DNA of 64,000 nt, from assembly GCA_963682175.1 (NCBI GenBank), contig OY821771.1, forward strand, positions 10,291,001-10,355,000, given 5' to 3'. Positions 1-10,010 of this stretch are shown here, one piece after another (the stretch's first letter is position 1; each line of letters starts with the position of its first letter). The stretch comes from Triglochin maritima (Eukaryota > Streptophyta > Magnoliopsida > Alismatales > Juncaginaceae). The notes beneath the pieces were generated by a model. The model was not told the DNA's origin and made no database searches. It was given only the letters and a program-made list of their open reading frames with translations. The position numbers and the translations under genes are program-made.

Positions 1-363
1 TTAAGTCAAGAAGACTTGTCTGATTTATCACACACCCGATATGCGTTTGTAACACCAAATCCTGGGTTGACTCATGTTGGATCCTTGCAACCATCATCAT
101 ATGGTCTTTCCGCCACTGAGAGGTATGCTCCTCGCCTTGATGAATTAAATCATGGCTTTCCAACACCCTCCCCTCTTCCATCCCCAGCCCTTGGGGCTTC
201 GGCCAGGGATAGGTATACTCAGATCAATGCAATGAGGCATGGACTAGCTAGCACAACAAGGGAATTCTCTTCGAGACAAACCGATACAAATGATGTGAAC
301 TATGCTGGTTTTGCTCATGGACCTTTCCAATCTCATGGGGCATCAGGTTGGCTTGACAATTGA
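1..363 (+). CDS. C-terminal end of an EDM2-like (PHD-finger, chromatin) protein, partial
   Basis: The reading frame is open from base 1 and stops with TGA at 361-363, so this is the last exon of a gene that starts outside the window; no start codon belongs here. The roughly 120-residue tail is rich in Pro, Ser and Gly, looks disordered, and has the block RYAPRLDELNH near its middle and the ending SGWLDN. From memory that block and a Gly-Trp-Leu ending resemble the C-terminus of ENHANCED DOWNY MILDEW 2-type proteins, nuclear PHD-finger regulators of chromatin and of alternative polyadenylation at intronic heterochromatin. None of the catalytic or PHD domains lie in the window, so the name rests only on this tail. 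That it is a genuine 3' exon is fairly sure; the family is a moderate-confidence inference. Confidence 0.5.
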   Translation, partial: LSQEDLSDLSHTRYAFVTPNPGLTHVGSLQPSSYGLSATERYAPRLDELNHGFPTPSPLPSPALGASARDRYTQINAMRHGLASTTREFSSRQTDTNDVNYAGFAHGPFQSHGASGWLDN

Positions 364-964
364 TAACAAAGTGTTTTGTATATGAACTAATGTAATTAGT
401 GACAGTCACGGGGGTGATATTTTTTGGGCCTTAGGCAGGTTAGGTATAATATTTCAGCCCTGAACAGCAGGCCTTTATGTTGTATGCACCAACTGTATTC
501 GATATCAATCAATATTCTGAAATTGTACTTTTTTGTTCACATGTTCTCTACTCTTAAGGCTATATCTTCAGTTGCCTTTGTTGAAGCAACACAAATCTCT
601 TCTCGAGCAGGTTGTGATTATGTTTGGTTGTTGTAGGGTCATGTTTTATTTGTTTTGCTTCCTTTTGGACTGATTGAATTGGAGATCTCGGAGGGAAATC
701 TTGTTTGTAGTTATAGTTGCCTTATTTTATTCTGATTATATGGTTCATGTAAATATTTGCACGATTTTTTCTTCCTCCCATAGAAAATTTGCAGTGAAAT
801 TCTGCCTTGAGCCGAACAACTATCAACAACACAACAGCCTTTTATCGCAAACTAGTTGGGAGTTTCATTTTCATGGGAGTAGTTAGGATTTTAAGTTGGC
901 TGGCCTCGCATGGTTGAAAAAGCTGACACAGGAAAGCGCGATGATACTATACAAAAAGGTAGGG

Positions 965-966
<2 letters not shown>
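364..966 (+). other. 3' flank / probable 3' UTR of the preceding gene
   Basis: AT-rich sequence directly after the stop codon. Short open frames here show no recognisable protein. I see no promoter or RNA gene; part of it is probably transcribed as 3' UTR. Confidence 0.4.

Positions 967-1010
<44 letters not shown>
967..1010. repeat. (TA)n microsatellite
   Basis: About 22 uninterrupted TA units. The first of three TA tracts (also 1217-1255 and 6468-6503) that flank two inverted-repeat elements and look like their insertion targets. Confidence 0.95.
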
Positions 1011-1014
<4 letters not shown>

Positions 1015-1213
1015 CAAGCTCTAGTGAGTCCAGGGCTCATCAAATTTAGTTTAAGCCCCATACAATCTCACTATTTGATCTTATTTAAAGTTAATCTCAC
1101 CATTCAGTAGCATAACCGTTTTTTTCTTAATCTACCTTACATTTTGAAATGAGTGGTGGATATTGTGGGGGCTTAATTTAGTTTGATTAAGCCCTGGGCT
1201 CACTTGAGAATTC

Positions 1214-1216
<3 letters not shown>
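1011..1216. mobile_element. Short TIR element (MITE) embedded in a (TA)n tract
   Basis: The two ends are imperfect inverted repeats of about 40-45 bp: GTGAGTCCAGGGCTCATCAA at the left matches, inverted, GTGAGCCCAGGGCTTAATCA at the right. The element has no coding capacity and is bounded on both sides by TA repeats, as in micron-type MITEs. The superfamily cannot be fixed because the target duplication is hidden in the TA tract. Confidence 0.7.

Positions 1217-1255
<39 letters not shown>
1217..1255. repeat. (TA)n microsatellite between two TIR elements
   Basis: Nearly pure TA/TAT repeats separating the MITE at 1011-1216 from the larger element at 1256-6467. Confidence 0.9.
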
Positions 1256-1954
1256 GGGTGGTATTAGAATGAGACCAGGTCTCAATTTAATATAATGAGA
1301 CCCCAAGCATACACCATCAAGATCTAATCTAACGGTGAAAATGAAAAAGGGTAGTTTCGTAATCACCACATCCTCCTTTTACCTTCCCTCATTCCTTCTC
1401 ATACGCACCCATCACGTCCTCTTTCTTCCTCCCTCTTTCGTTCCTTCCCAATCACACCCATTCCATCCTCTTTCTTCCTCCCCTCCAGCAACCTTCCAAA
1501 AGACGATGGAAGATCGACCTCCACTCTCCTCTCCTTTCCCATCTCACCAAACCATCGACAACCACGAGGGAGTTAATCGAGTTTGGATTTGGAGATTCGT
1601 ACGAGATTTATGTGTGGTTTGTTGAGTTATTTGGTATTTAGGTAGTAGTCGAGTAGGTCGGATTTGTGGAGTTTGTTTGGATTTTGGCGTGGTGTGTTGT
1701 TCGGATGTTGATGATGCTTAGATCTTGTGTATGTTCGAAATGAGGTTAAATTGGAAATTTTTGCTGGAATTTCGGTTTAGTGTTTCGAAACAATATTTTT
1801 TCTAAGTCATGTATTCGTTGTAAGTTTCGCGAGATTTCTCAAGGTTTTGGTTGCACTTGAAGGATTTGATTGAGTTTCTGTTTATTTTCTCTTTTGTCTG
1901 CTCAAAATGGAATTGGATTGGACTTGCATGATTCTGCAAAATATTATTTTTTCT

Positions 1955-2405
1955 ACTACTTATTTCTGTTAGGTGTAGTGTTCAGATACAGTTATACGTT
2001 CCGGAGAACTTGTGTAATAAAATAATACCGTTGTGTATTGAAATAAAATATTGGTGTATTAAACATATACTGTTGTGTATTGAACGCATATAGATGTGTA
2101 TTCACTGGAAGTTTTATTTAAGAAAGTGATTCAGTTTTGTAGAGTGCTCCATGTTATTTCTATCTCAAACATCTCTCTTTCCTTTTTCTCTCTTTCCTAT
2201 AGAAAAATATGTCCTATTATAATAATTTAGTCTTATGTGAGCCCGTTAGCATCTATGGTAGACTTAAGTGGGGATGTCCACAAGTTTCCTAAGTTGACTT
2301 CAATTGATCATTTATATGTCCGATCACAAAAATATACAAAATCAAACATTTCCCCTCCCCAACACAAATCAATGCCTTAACTCCCATACCATGTACAACA
2401 ACATG
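1955..2405 (+). repeat. Internal direct repeat copy R1
   Basis: About 450 bp that recurs at 3965-4410 (R3) with the same order of landmarks: ACTTATTTCTG, ACGTTCCGGAGAACTTGTG, a cluster of GTGTATTGAA/GTGTATTAAA words, TTTATTTAAGAAAGTGAT, TTAGCATCTATGGTAG, and CATGTACAACAACATG at the end. Confidence 0.8.
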
Positions 2406-3504
2406 GTATGGTGCTGATGGGAAAGGACTTGAGGTGCGAGTTTGAGTTTAAAGGTACATTTTTTAGTTTTGGTTGAAGAAACGAGCATGTTGGATACTTT
2501 TGGTTGGATGTATTTTGGGGTTTTATTTACCATTGGTTTTTCAAACAAGGTATATAGTATAAGTTGGGAATTTTGGGTTTTGAGTGTGGTTTGAGGTTTG
2601 CATGTATAGATCGTAGATTTTCCTATTTACACTCTCTTGGAAATGACCAATGTTGAAGAAAAGAGAAGAATCAATATATAGGTATCTCTCCTTTGTTTGC
2701 CTACTTGATTTGATCATTAAGTGTTTGCATTTTTGTAACTTGCACATCCCGTGTTTGTCTAAATGTCTAGCCGTTATGGTGATATATGTTTTTTGTTTAA
2801 TTGTGGTCTGATGCATGTTATGATTTGCTTGGGTTTGTGATTAGGAAATGTAGTGTTCAAACTGCTTTTCTTGAATGATTGACTCAATGACAAACTTTAT
2901 CTTTCGGTCATTGAGTTGGTAGCGATTATGCCAAGAATGGGACATTTCGAGATATGATTAATTTCTTAGAGAATGGACTACATTGCTTTTTCTTGCTAAT
3001 TGTTTCTAAAATGTGTTTGTTGTTGGTCTTGATGTCTTTTTCTTGATTTTGTGATTGGGAGGAGATATTGTTTTCTAAATATTGACTCAATAACCAAATT
3101 TGTGATGTGATCATTGAATTGGTAACATGTAGCATAATAAAATTACAAATTTTGATATGAGATGCATTGTAAGGCTTAGGGAATTGACTAGCAATGAGTA
3201 TTTTATGTGTCGTTGTGTTTGAAAGTTGAGTTTTAGAGGATCGACAATCCTATGTATTTTAGATTCTTATATGAATCTGATTTGTTGGGTGACGATTTAT
3301 GGAAGTCGTTGTGTTGAAAGTGATTGTCATTCTTCATTCATGGGTTTCTGATTAATGAATGTGTAATATGATTTCATATGATATCTTCTTTACTTAGAAA
3401 TTACTTATATGTGTAGACTTGTATGGTTTGATAATGACAGATTGCTTGATAGATTTTAAAATGTTTTTGTTGCTTGACAGATCTTGTGAATGAGTTTTTG
3501 TGAA

Positions 3505-3780
3505 GGAGTTTTTGAACTTGTGTAATAAAATGATACAGTTGTGTATTGAAATAATAATTGGTGTAATAAACATATACTATTGTGTATTGAACGTATATAG
3601 ATGTGTATTCACTATAAGTTTTATTTAAGAAAGTGATGTAGTTTTGTAGAGTACTTCATGCCGTTTCTATTCCTATAGAAAAATATGTCATACTATAGTA
3701 ATTTAGTCTTATGTGAGCCATTAGCATCTATGGTAGGCTTAAGTAGGGATGTCCACAAGTTCTCTGATCGTGCTTTAGCT
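3505..3780 (+). repeat. Internal direct repeat copy R2 (partial)
   Basis: Shares with R1 and R3 the GTGTATTGAA word cluster, TTTATTTAAGAAAGTGAT and TTAGCATCTATGGTAG, but lacks their outer parts. Confidence 0.75.
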
Positions 3781-3964
3781 CTGAATCTCACCTCCATTTT
3801 CTTTCCTTTCAAAGATCTTTTTATGCCTAAAAACAAAAAAGATAGTTAGATCCAAACTTATTACGGACTATAGCTCGGAAAACCCGATTTTAGATCTGTA
3901 ATTTTGTGAGATAATCGTTGCCGCCTTCAAGTTTGTAGACTTGCAAGATTCTACGGAATATCTT

Positions 3965-4410
3965 TTTTTCTACTACTTATTTCTGTCAGGTGTAGTGTTC
4001 AGATCTGGTTATACGTTCCGGAGAACTTGTGTAATAAAATGATATCATTGTGTATTAAACTGATATATTGGTGTATTAAACATCTACTGTTGTGTATTGA
4101 ACGCATATAGATGTGTATTCACTGGAAGTTTTATTTAAGAAAGTGATGCAGTTTTGTATAGTGCTCCATGTCATTTCTATCTCAAACATCTCTCTTTCCA
4201 ATATAAAAATATATCATACTATAGTAATTTAGTCTTATGTGAGCTCGTTAGCATCTATGGTAGGCTTAAGTTGGTATGTCCATAAGTTCCCTAAATTGAT
4301 TTCAATTAATAATCTATATGTTTGATCACAAAAATATACAAAATCAAACACCCTCTCCCCAACACCAATCAATGTCTTAACTCTCGTACCATGTACAACA
4401 ACATGAACCC
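3965..4410 (+). repeat. Internal direct repeat copy R3
   Basis: Near-full-length match to R1 at 1955-2405. Further short copies of its core lie at 4525-4640 and 5260-5400, giving five related blocks inside the same TIR element. Confidence 0.8.
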
Positions 4411-6051
4411 TCCATCTACTTCCTTTTCTTCACAATGATCAACAATTCATGTTTATGTACGTATCTCTTTTAGAATCATATGTTGCTCACTTCTTCCTCT
4501 TCGACGACAACCAACTGTATTATACATATATTGTTGTGTATTGAACGCATATAAATATGTATTCACTGGAAGCTTTATTTACCGAAAGCGATGTGGTTGT
4601 GTATTGTAACGATGTAATTGTATATTACACTTTTAGAGTTGTGAACATTAAACTTATAATGTAGTTGTGTATTTTAATAATGATTTTTCCAAAATGTTCT
4701 CCAACTAAAATATGCAATAGACAGACTAAACCATATTAAATAATATTATATTCAACTTATAATAATTTATATAAATTAAAGATTTCTTGAACTTGTGTAA
4801 TAAAATGATACAATTGTGTATTAAAATGATATAGTTATGTATTAAACTTATAATGCTGTGTATTGAACCTACACAGTCCAATATAAATAAAAACCCAACA
4901 TAATAACTAAGAAGTACCATTACATGGGAAAAGAAATTTATTTATATGATATGAATTCACTTCACATAATGTTATTCATCATCTTTAAAACAAAAGACCA
5001 CATTTATAGAGTATCATTCTCTACAAATTTCTCTCACCTAGTCATCCCCTACTATAGTAATTTAGTCATACGTGACAGATTGCTTGACAGGTTTGTTGTG
5101 GATTATGGATTTTCTTTTGTTTTCTTTGCTTGTGATTATAAAAGTTTGAGTTGAATTAAAATTGGCATATGTCACAAACTCGGAATAAATAATTTGGAGC
5201 AATAGGGAATATACACTAGTGTCTGAATATAGAAATGTGCCATGAATACACACTAGGGTCTGAACTTGTGTAATAAAATGATATTGTTGTGTATTGAAAT
5301 GATATATTTGTGTATTAAACATATATTGTTGTGTATTGAACGCATATAAATGTGTATTCAATGGAAGTTTTATTTAAGAAAGTGATACAGTTTTGTAGAG
5401 TTTCAAAAACATTCGAAGTGAATATCAGTCAAGAGAATAGCTAGAAGAGCCGAAGCCCAAATTTTGCTTTCTAGAGGTAGGATATCTTCTTTGCATTGCA
5501 ACCATCGAAGAAGTAGAAGTTACACAAAATAGGTTATACCACTCTCAACATCGACAAGAGGTCGCTGGAGATAAACACATTAGAATTGACACAAGGTCAA
5601 ATTGGAAAAGGGGACTGAACCTGCTTTATGATTATAAATTTTGAAATATTACAATTGTGTAAGGAATATGGTCAAACTTCGATATTGCAGGCAATAATTT
5701 AAAGAGGAACGATCGCTGAAAAGGAGTATCTTGTGTACTGGCATAGTTGAATTTCCTTTCTTACAACTATCTTCTGAAGCTGTAAATTAAGTAATAATAA
5801 AATCATTAACCAACCAAACAGAACGAGAAGCAAGAGACATCTCTCTCTAAATATTAAATGGCTCCATTCAAAATAAAGAAAAACACATGAAAACTTGGAC
5901 ATAAAAGTTAAACAAACTCATCTAACTGCTTGGCTCTGTCACATGTTTAATGTTTCTAAACAGAAATTGAGAGCTCCCAATTGGGCGACCAAAAGGTAAG
6001 ATGAAGCAAGGGAAGATGCAGCTTTAAGTCTCCTTCCCCTCCATATTCCGA

Positions 6052-6228
6052 TCAGATCTTATCAAGTGTGTTGGACTCCTTCCCCTCCATCTTGAAGTCG
6101 AAGTCACAGCGGTGGTGCTTGGGGTAGTAGTGGGTTCCGCAAAAGGTCTCCCGGCAACGGAAGCCGGCGAGCCCCACCTTCTTCCGGCAGGTGGAGCAAC
6201 GTTGGGCTGCTGCGGAGGCGGGATGAGA
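6052..6228 (-). pseudogene. Captured AN1 zinc-finger fragment of a stress-associated protein (SAP) gene
   Basis: On the minus strand the frame reads AQRCSTCRKKVGLAGFRC, then an abbreviated finger, then FCGTHYYPKHHRCDFDFK and a short tail before TGA. This is the C-terminal AN1 zinc finger of plant A20/AN1 SAPs, which modulate abiotic-stress responses. It is a fragment: a stop lies just upstream in frame, no A20 domain is present, and it sits near the right end of a TIR element. The finger is also damaged. The family normally has C-x-C-G before TFC, whereas here CRETFC leaves one zinc-binding Cys missing, consistent with loss of two residues. The adjoining 5700-6050 stretch may be its captured 3' UTR. 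Family is clear; a functional product is unlikely. Confidence 0.75.
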
Positions 6229-6462
6229 TCAGCAGAGGATAATGAGGAGGAAGGTTGAGAAGGAGGAGATGTGTTGGTGGAGGGAGTAGGAATGGATCAG
6301 GTGAGGAGACGAGATGTGTTGGCATCTTGAGATGGAGATTACCACATTATCCTTTGATTGTATATATTGTATGTTGGATAAACCAACCGTTGGATTTAGA
6401 TCTAAGGGAGGAAAATATATGGTCTCATTTTTTTAGAATAAGACCTGATCTCATTGTAATAT

Positions 6463-6467
<5 letters not shown>

Positions 6468-6503
<36 letters not shown>
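6468..6503. repeat. (TA)n microsatellite
   Basis: TA tract abutting the right end of the 5.2-kb TIR element; counterpart of the tract at 1217-1255. Confidence 0.9.
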
Positions 6504-6505
<2 letters not shown>

Positions 6506-6844
6506 AAATTCATTTTTTATTGTATTTTTCGTAATTTCCATTTTCTTCAGAAGTATCAGGGTTAGTTCAGGATGATTTGGGATCTTAATGGTACTTCTGC
6601 TGCTTAAATCTTCCTGTGTTTGCTTGCTTTCTTTCCCCCCTCTATTTCTTCAAATATCATTGCTATTCGCAGCGAATCAAGCTTACCATGTGCAGTTAAC
6701 CAGGTCATTAGAGACGTACAGTTGCACTCCTAACTGACGAAGTAACTCAAACCCTTTTTTTATTTATAGCCGAGGCTAGTAGTTATACTAATTACCATCA
6801 TTTCTTATTCTAGTATTACTACTACACTAAACACAAGTTTGTGA

Positions 6845-7529
6845 TCAAGCATGGGGCTCCGTCGTAGCTCCGGTGGTAGCAGATTGGTTCTCGTAGCAAC
6901 ATCGTGTGCATCGGCCGCGATACCAACGACAACATCTCCTACAACCCCGTGGCGGACGATAGTAGCCTCCTCTGTGGCCTGGGTGACCACGGCCTGGGTA
7001 GCCTCTACCAGGGTAGCCACCACCATGGCCTGGACCATATTGGTTTGTCGTGGCCGTTTCTTGTTCTTTCACTTCTTGCCCTTGATCTATTAGTGATAAC
7101 AACATTGATAATGGTAAAGGATCAAGGATATGATCAAAAATTGTATCTTCATTCATATTTACACAACTCCAAATGATAAAACATATAGTTATAAAATAAT
7201 AAGGCGGGAGAGAAAACATGATTTCAAATCCGTGTTAACAAATTATCATAGGTTTGTACGTACCATATATCATTTTGTTTTTTCACTGTCTATGTTAGAG
7301 AACATTGACGATCAATAGAAATGATGAGGAGGACACGGTGGAAATCGGATAATTAATTCGATTGTCTCGTTCTTGTTGAATTAATCTTGCAAAAAGAATG
7401 TGCAGATATTGTGTCAATAGACTTACCAACTTCTTCTTTTGGAACATCCTTGGCTACCTCATTAGAAGCAACGAAGATCGTAAAAGACAACAACAAAAAC
7501 ATTACCACAACCACCTTTGGGAATGCCAT
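6845..7529 (-). CDS. Small secreted glycine/tyrosine- and cysteine-rich protein (GRP3/nodulin-like)
   Basis: Two exons on the minus strand. Exon 1 (7529-7427) starts at ATG 7529 and encodes a typical signal peptide (MAFPKVVVVMFLLLSF...). The intron 7426-7087 has consensus GTAAGT and TAG ends. Exon 2 (7086-6845) encodes the mature region. Together they give 114 residues in frame with no stop. The middle is GlyTyrProGlyArg-rich (GGGYPGRGYPGRGHPG) and the end carries two Cys pairs in GCRRCCRWYRGRCTRCC. Signal peptide, Gly/Tyr repeats and a C-terminal Cys cluster define the small cell-wall GRP class in plants (GRP3-like proteins, some of which bind wall-associated kinases). A TATA box and a G-box lie upstream. 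The exact role cannot be inferred. Confidence 0.8.
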
Positions 7530-7575
7530 CTCGAAGGTTTTGTTGGTAATGAGATAGGGTGATGCAAATTGTAGC

Positions 7576-7584
7576 TTATTTATA
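7576..7584 (-). promoter_or_regulatory. TATA box of the glycine-rich protein gene
   Basis: TATAAATAA on the minus strand, about 47 bp upstream of the ATG at 7529. A perfect G-box CACGTG lies further upstream at 7670-7675, a site bound by bZIP/bHLH factors and common in ABA- or light-responsive genes. Confidence 0.7.
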
Positions 7585-7939
7585 GAGGAAGATACGTGAG
7601 TGAAGAATAAGCACTGATAAAGGAAACCGTCCTGGTCATGGCGGTGGCAGGCAACACTTGCATGCTTTCCACGTGTCGATTCTACCTCTCATTGTACAGA
7701 CAAAGTTATAAAGTTGAGATTTAATCAAATGTACGACGAGTTTGTTTGTTGTCTAGTACCCACTTTTATCATTGAATATAAAAACTTTTGTACTCCTCCG
7801 ATGAGTGAAACGGTGTCTTGGAATGTTATAGCATGTTTTGGAAAATACAGTTGTATTCGTCGTACATATACGTACTTTTCACATTATATAATGTTGTTGT
7901 TTACCTTCAATATTTGATTAAAGTATTCGTGAAATAAAA

Positions 7940-8601
7940 TGGACATTCGGTCGACCGGAAGGCGTTCGGTCGACCGGATGTGTGTTCTGATTTGTCCAAC
8001 AACATTGCATGTCGTGTTTCGGTCGACCGAGAGGAGCTGTTCGGTCGACCGGACACACATGTGGAAGCTGGGCAAAAGTGCCTGTTGATTTTCGGTCGAC
8101 CGGAACTTAAGGGTTCGGTCGACCGAGCACACACAAGGAGCTGGGAAAAATGTGCCTGTTGATTTTCGGTCGACCGGAACATATATGTTCGGTTGACCGA
8201 GTATGCACTCGAGCAAAACAGGAAAAATGCCTGTCGCTTTTCGGTCGACCGGTATTTAAGTTTCGGTCGACCGAGAAAACCTGGTTTGCGTTACAGTTAG
8301 AAGATCGGTCGACCGAAGCATCCGTTCGGTCGACCGTTTGACCCAGTCCGGCTCACGATTTGCACATTTCTCCGCTCGATTTTGGTGCAACTTATACTTG
8401 TTTTTGCTTACTATATAAAGACAATTTCGTCCCCATTTGTTATAGAGAATAATTAGATTAATTGTTATTGTCTACTTTGCATTCTTAAGAGAAAAGAAAG
8501 AGCGTCCTTGTTGATTCGGTGGGAGCAAATTTAACCGGGTATTCTCGCCGGTTATTCGTGTTCCCTGTAAGTCTCATTGTAATACATTTCTCTATAGTAG
8601 A
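7940..8601 (+). mobile_element. LTR-like promoter fragment with palindrome array, interrupted by the Athila derivative
   Basis: An array of CGGTCGACCG palindromes (7948-8336) is followed about 77 bp later by TATATAAA (8413-8420) and a leader-like segment ending at the GTAGA duplicated by the 8602-15907 insertion. The arrangement of array, TATA and leader copies the U3-R-U5 order of the Copia LTR at 15916-27560, but the sequence outside the palindromes is not alike, so it would be a different family. I could not find its LTR boundaries or internal region. Confidence 0.45.
7948..8336. repeat. Array of six paired CGGTCGACCG palindromes
   Basis: Copies start at 7948/7967, 8020/8042, 8093/8116, 8167/8190 (second one CGGTTGACCG), 8242/8264 and 8306/8327. 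Within pairs the pitch is 19-23 bp; pair-to-pair spacing is 72, 73, 74, 75 and 64 bp. Each copy is its own reverse complement and contains a SalI site. Confidence 0.95.
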
Positions 8602-9802
8602 TGATGCATTGCATACATTGCATCATATGTCTTTCATTTATATTAATTTTATATCAATAAATGCTACTAAGGTATGTGTTTAGTCTTATGTACATAATAC
8701 AGGGACCTGAATGCAAATTACCCATATCCCGAGCATAAATGCGTGCAAGAGACTCATTTCTATCATAAAGACCAAGTCAAGATTATCGGGATTCAAATGA
8801 AAGTCCATCCAACCATAAAAGCATTTAAATACCTAATTACAAAAAGACCAGGGACTTAAGCACAAAAGTAGCCAGGGACTTAATTGCAAAAGACGAGGAC
8901 CCGACTGCAAATTACGAGTACCAAAAGATTATTTTGGAGAAGTTCTAGAGAAAAATCAATTTGGATATCCAAATATATGAAGAAATTAACTCGGATCTCC
9001 AAAGATGTGCAATAATTAATCCGGACGCGCAAATAACAGCTAAAACATACCATAAACACACAGGAAAAATCCGGGTAGATTCTGAGCCAAAAAGGTGGCG
9101 ATTCCGCCGCACCTCATGTACAAATTGCGGCGATTCCGCCGCACAAAAGTTGATCCGTGCGCTCAAATTTTTACCAATGATGTATTGACGCGTGTACTTT
9201 CCTTTTATATATTGGGATCCCTTGTATCGGCTATAAAAAGCCCCGAAACGATGTTGTAAAGGGTCCTTAGTTTTTGTTCTTCTGTTTAGCAATAAAATTC
9301 TGTTCTTTTATTTCTTGTTTTAAGTTTTCTTTTGTAGTTTCTCTAGGACCCCTTCTCATTCCCTCCATCCATGAGTTTCTAACTCTCTCCAAAGGGTGGG
9401 GGTGACGGATTTAGGGTGATGAGAAGAAGAAAAAAGTTATTATTTTAATTTCGTGTTAGTATATTTTGATTACTTGAGTTTATGTTGAATCATTTATCAT
9501 GTAATGCTTTATAACTAATGTGATTTATTATAAGTTTCAGAATTCTTTAATCTAAACCCGATATCTAAACCTCCACCCACTGGACTCTCTTCCATCTTTG
9601 CTTTAGTCTTTTTAGTTTTTCTTTTGTTGTTCTTGCTTTAGAAAATTAAAAACCAAAAATCTCAAACCAAACATATTTTTCTCTCTTTCTTCCTTAATTG
9701 AAAATCACAAAAATAACAAGATCTCTCCCTCCTTGTGTTCGACCCGTATTTGCCACGTCTTCATTGACGCGTGCACTTGCAGTATAAATTTAATTCTCAT
9801 CA
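8602..9802 (+). repeat. 5' LTR of Athila-type copy 1
   Basis: TGATGCATTG...TTCTCATCA. TATAAAAA at 9232-9239 marks the promoter; about 90 bp upstream is a pair of GGCGATTCCGCC palindromes (9097 and 9129, pitch 32 bp). Confidence 0.93.
9097..9140. repeat. Palindrome pair in the LTR (pitch 32 bp)
   Basis: Two copies of GGCGATTCCGCC starting at 9097 and 9129. The 3' LTR keeps only one copy (around 15232-15246). Confidence 0.9.
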
Positions 9803-9808
9803 AGTTTT

Positions 9809-9825
9809 TGGCGCCGTTGCCGGGG
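9809..9825 (+). other. Primer-binding site, tRNA-Asp
   Basis: TGGCGCCGTTGCCGGGG is complementary to the 3' end of plant tRNA-Asp including its CCA, the usual primer of Athila-type elements. It starts seven bases inside the LTR end. Confidence 0.88.
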
Positions 9826-9966
9826 AGGCGACAAAGATTTTTGTTTATTTTAGTGATTTCGATTTTTTTTCTGTTTATCGTGTGCGCGATCTAACTATTT
9901 GGATTTGCGTTTCAGAAGACAACAAAGTGCGCGGAGAAATCCGGGCACATTCGGAGAAAGAAGGGC

Positions 9967-10010
9967 GGCGAAATCGCCGCATCTCAAGCACAACCTGCGG
10001 CGAATCCGCC
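9967..10010. repeat. Palindrome pair in the leader (pitch 32 bp)
   Basis: GGCGAAATCGCC at 9967 and GGCGAATCCGCC at 9999, about 140 bp past the primer site. This repeats the LTR pair with the same 32-bp pitch. The position, between primer site and gag, is where retroviral genomic RNAs carry dimerisation palindromes. Confidence 0.85.

Larger units (their letters stand above)
1256..6467. mobile_element. 5.2-kb TIR element flanked by (TA)n, carrying a host gene fragment (Pack-type)
   Basis: The left end (GGGTGGTATTAGAATGAGAC...) and the inverted right end (CAGAAATATTACAATGAGAT...) align for about 85 bp, continuing inward through AGATCTAAT(C)TAACGG-type sequence. The inner sequence has no transposase that I can find. 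It holds direct repeats (1955-2405, 3505-3780, 3965-4410, 4525-4640, 5260-5400) and, near the right end in antisense, a fragment of an AN1 zinc-finger gene. A non-autonomous element with a captured host gene piece resembles Pack-MULEs, but MULE membership is an inference because the 9-bp duplication would be invisible in TA repeats. Confidence 0.6.

Noticed and set aside
1335..1625. 96-codon Ser/Pro-rich plus-strand frame
   Set aside because: Directly inside the TIR of the 5.2-kb element and of low complexity. Could be a captured 5' exon, but nothing in it can be recognised.
7884..8341. Overlapping frames on both strands with recurring GRP and RSTE peptides
   Set aside because: The palindrome CGGTCGACCG reads alike on both strands, so such peptides arise automatically. 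The same applies at 29053-29418 and 33698-33982.
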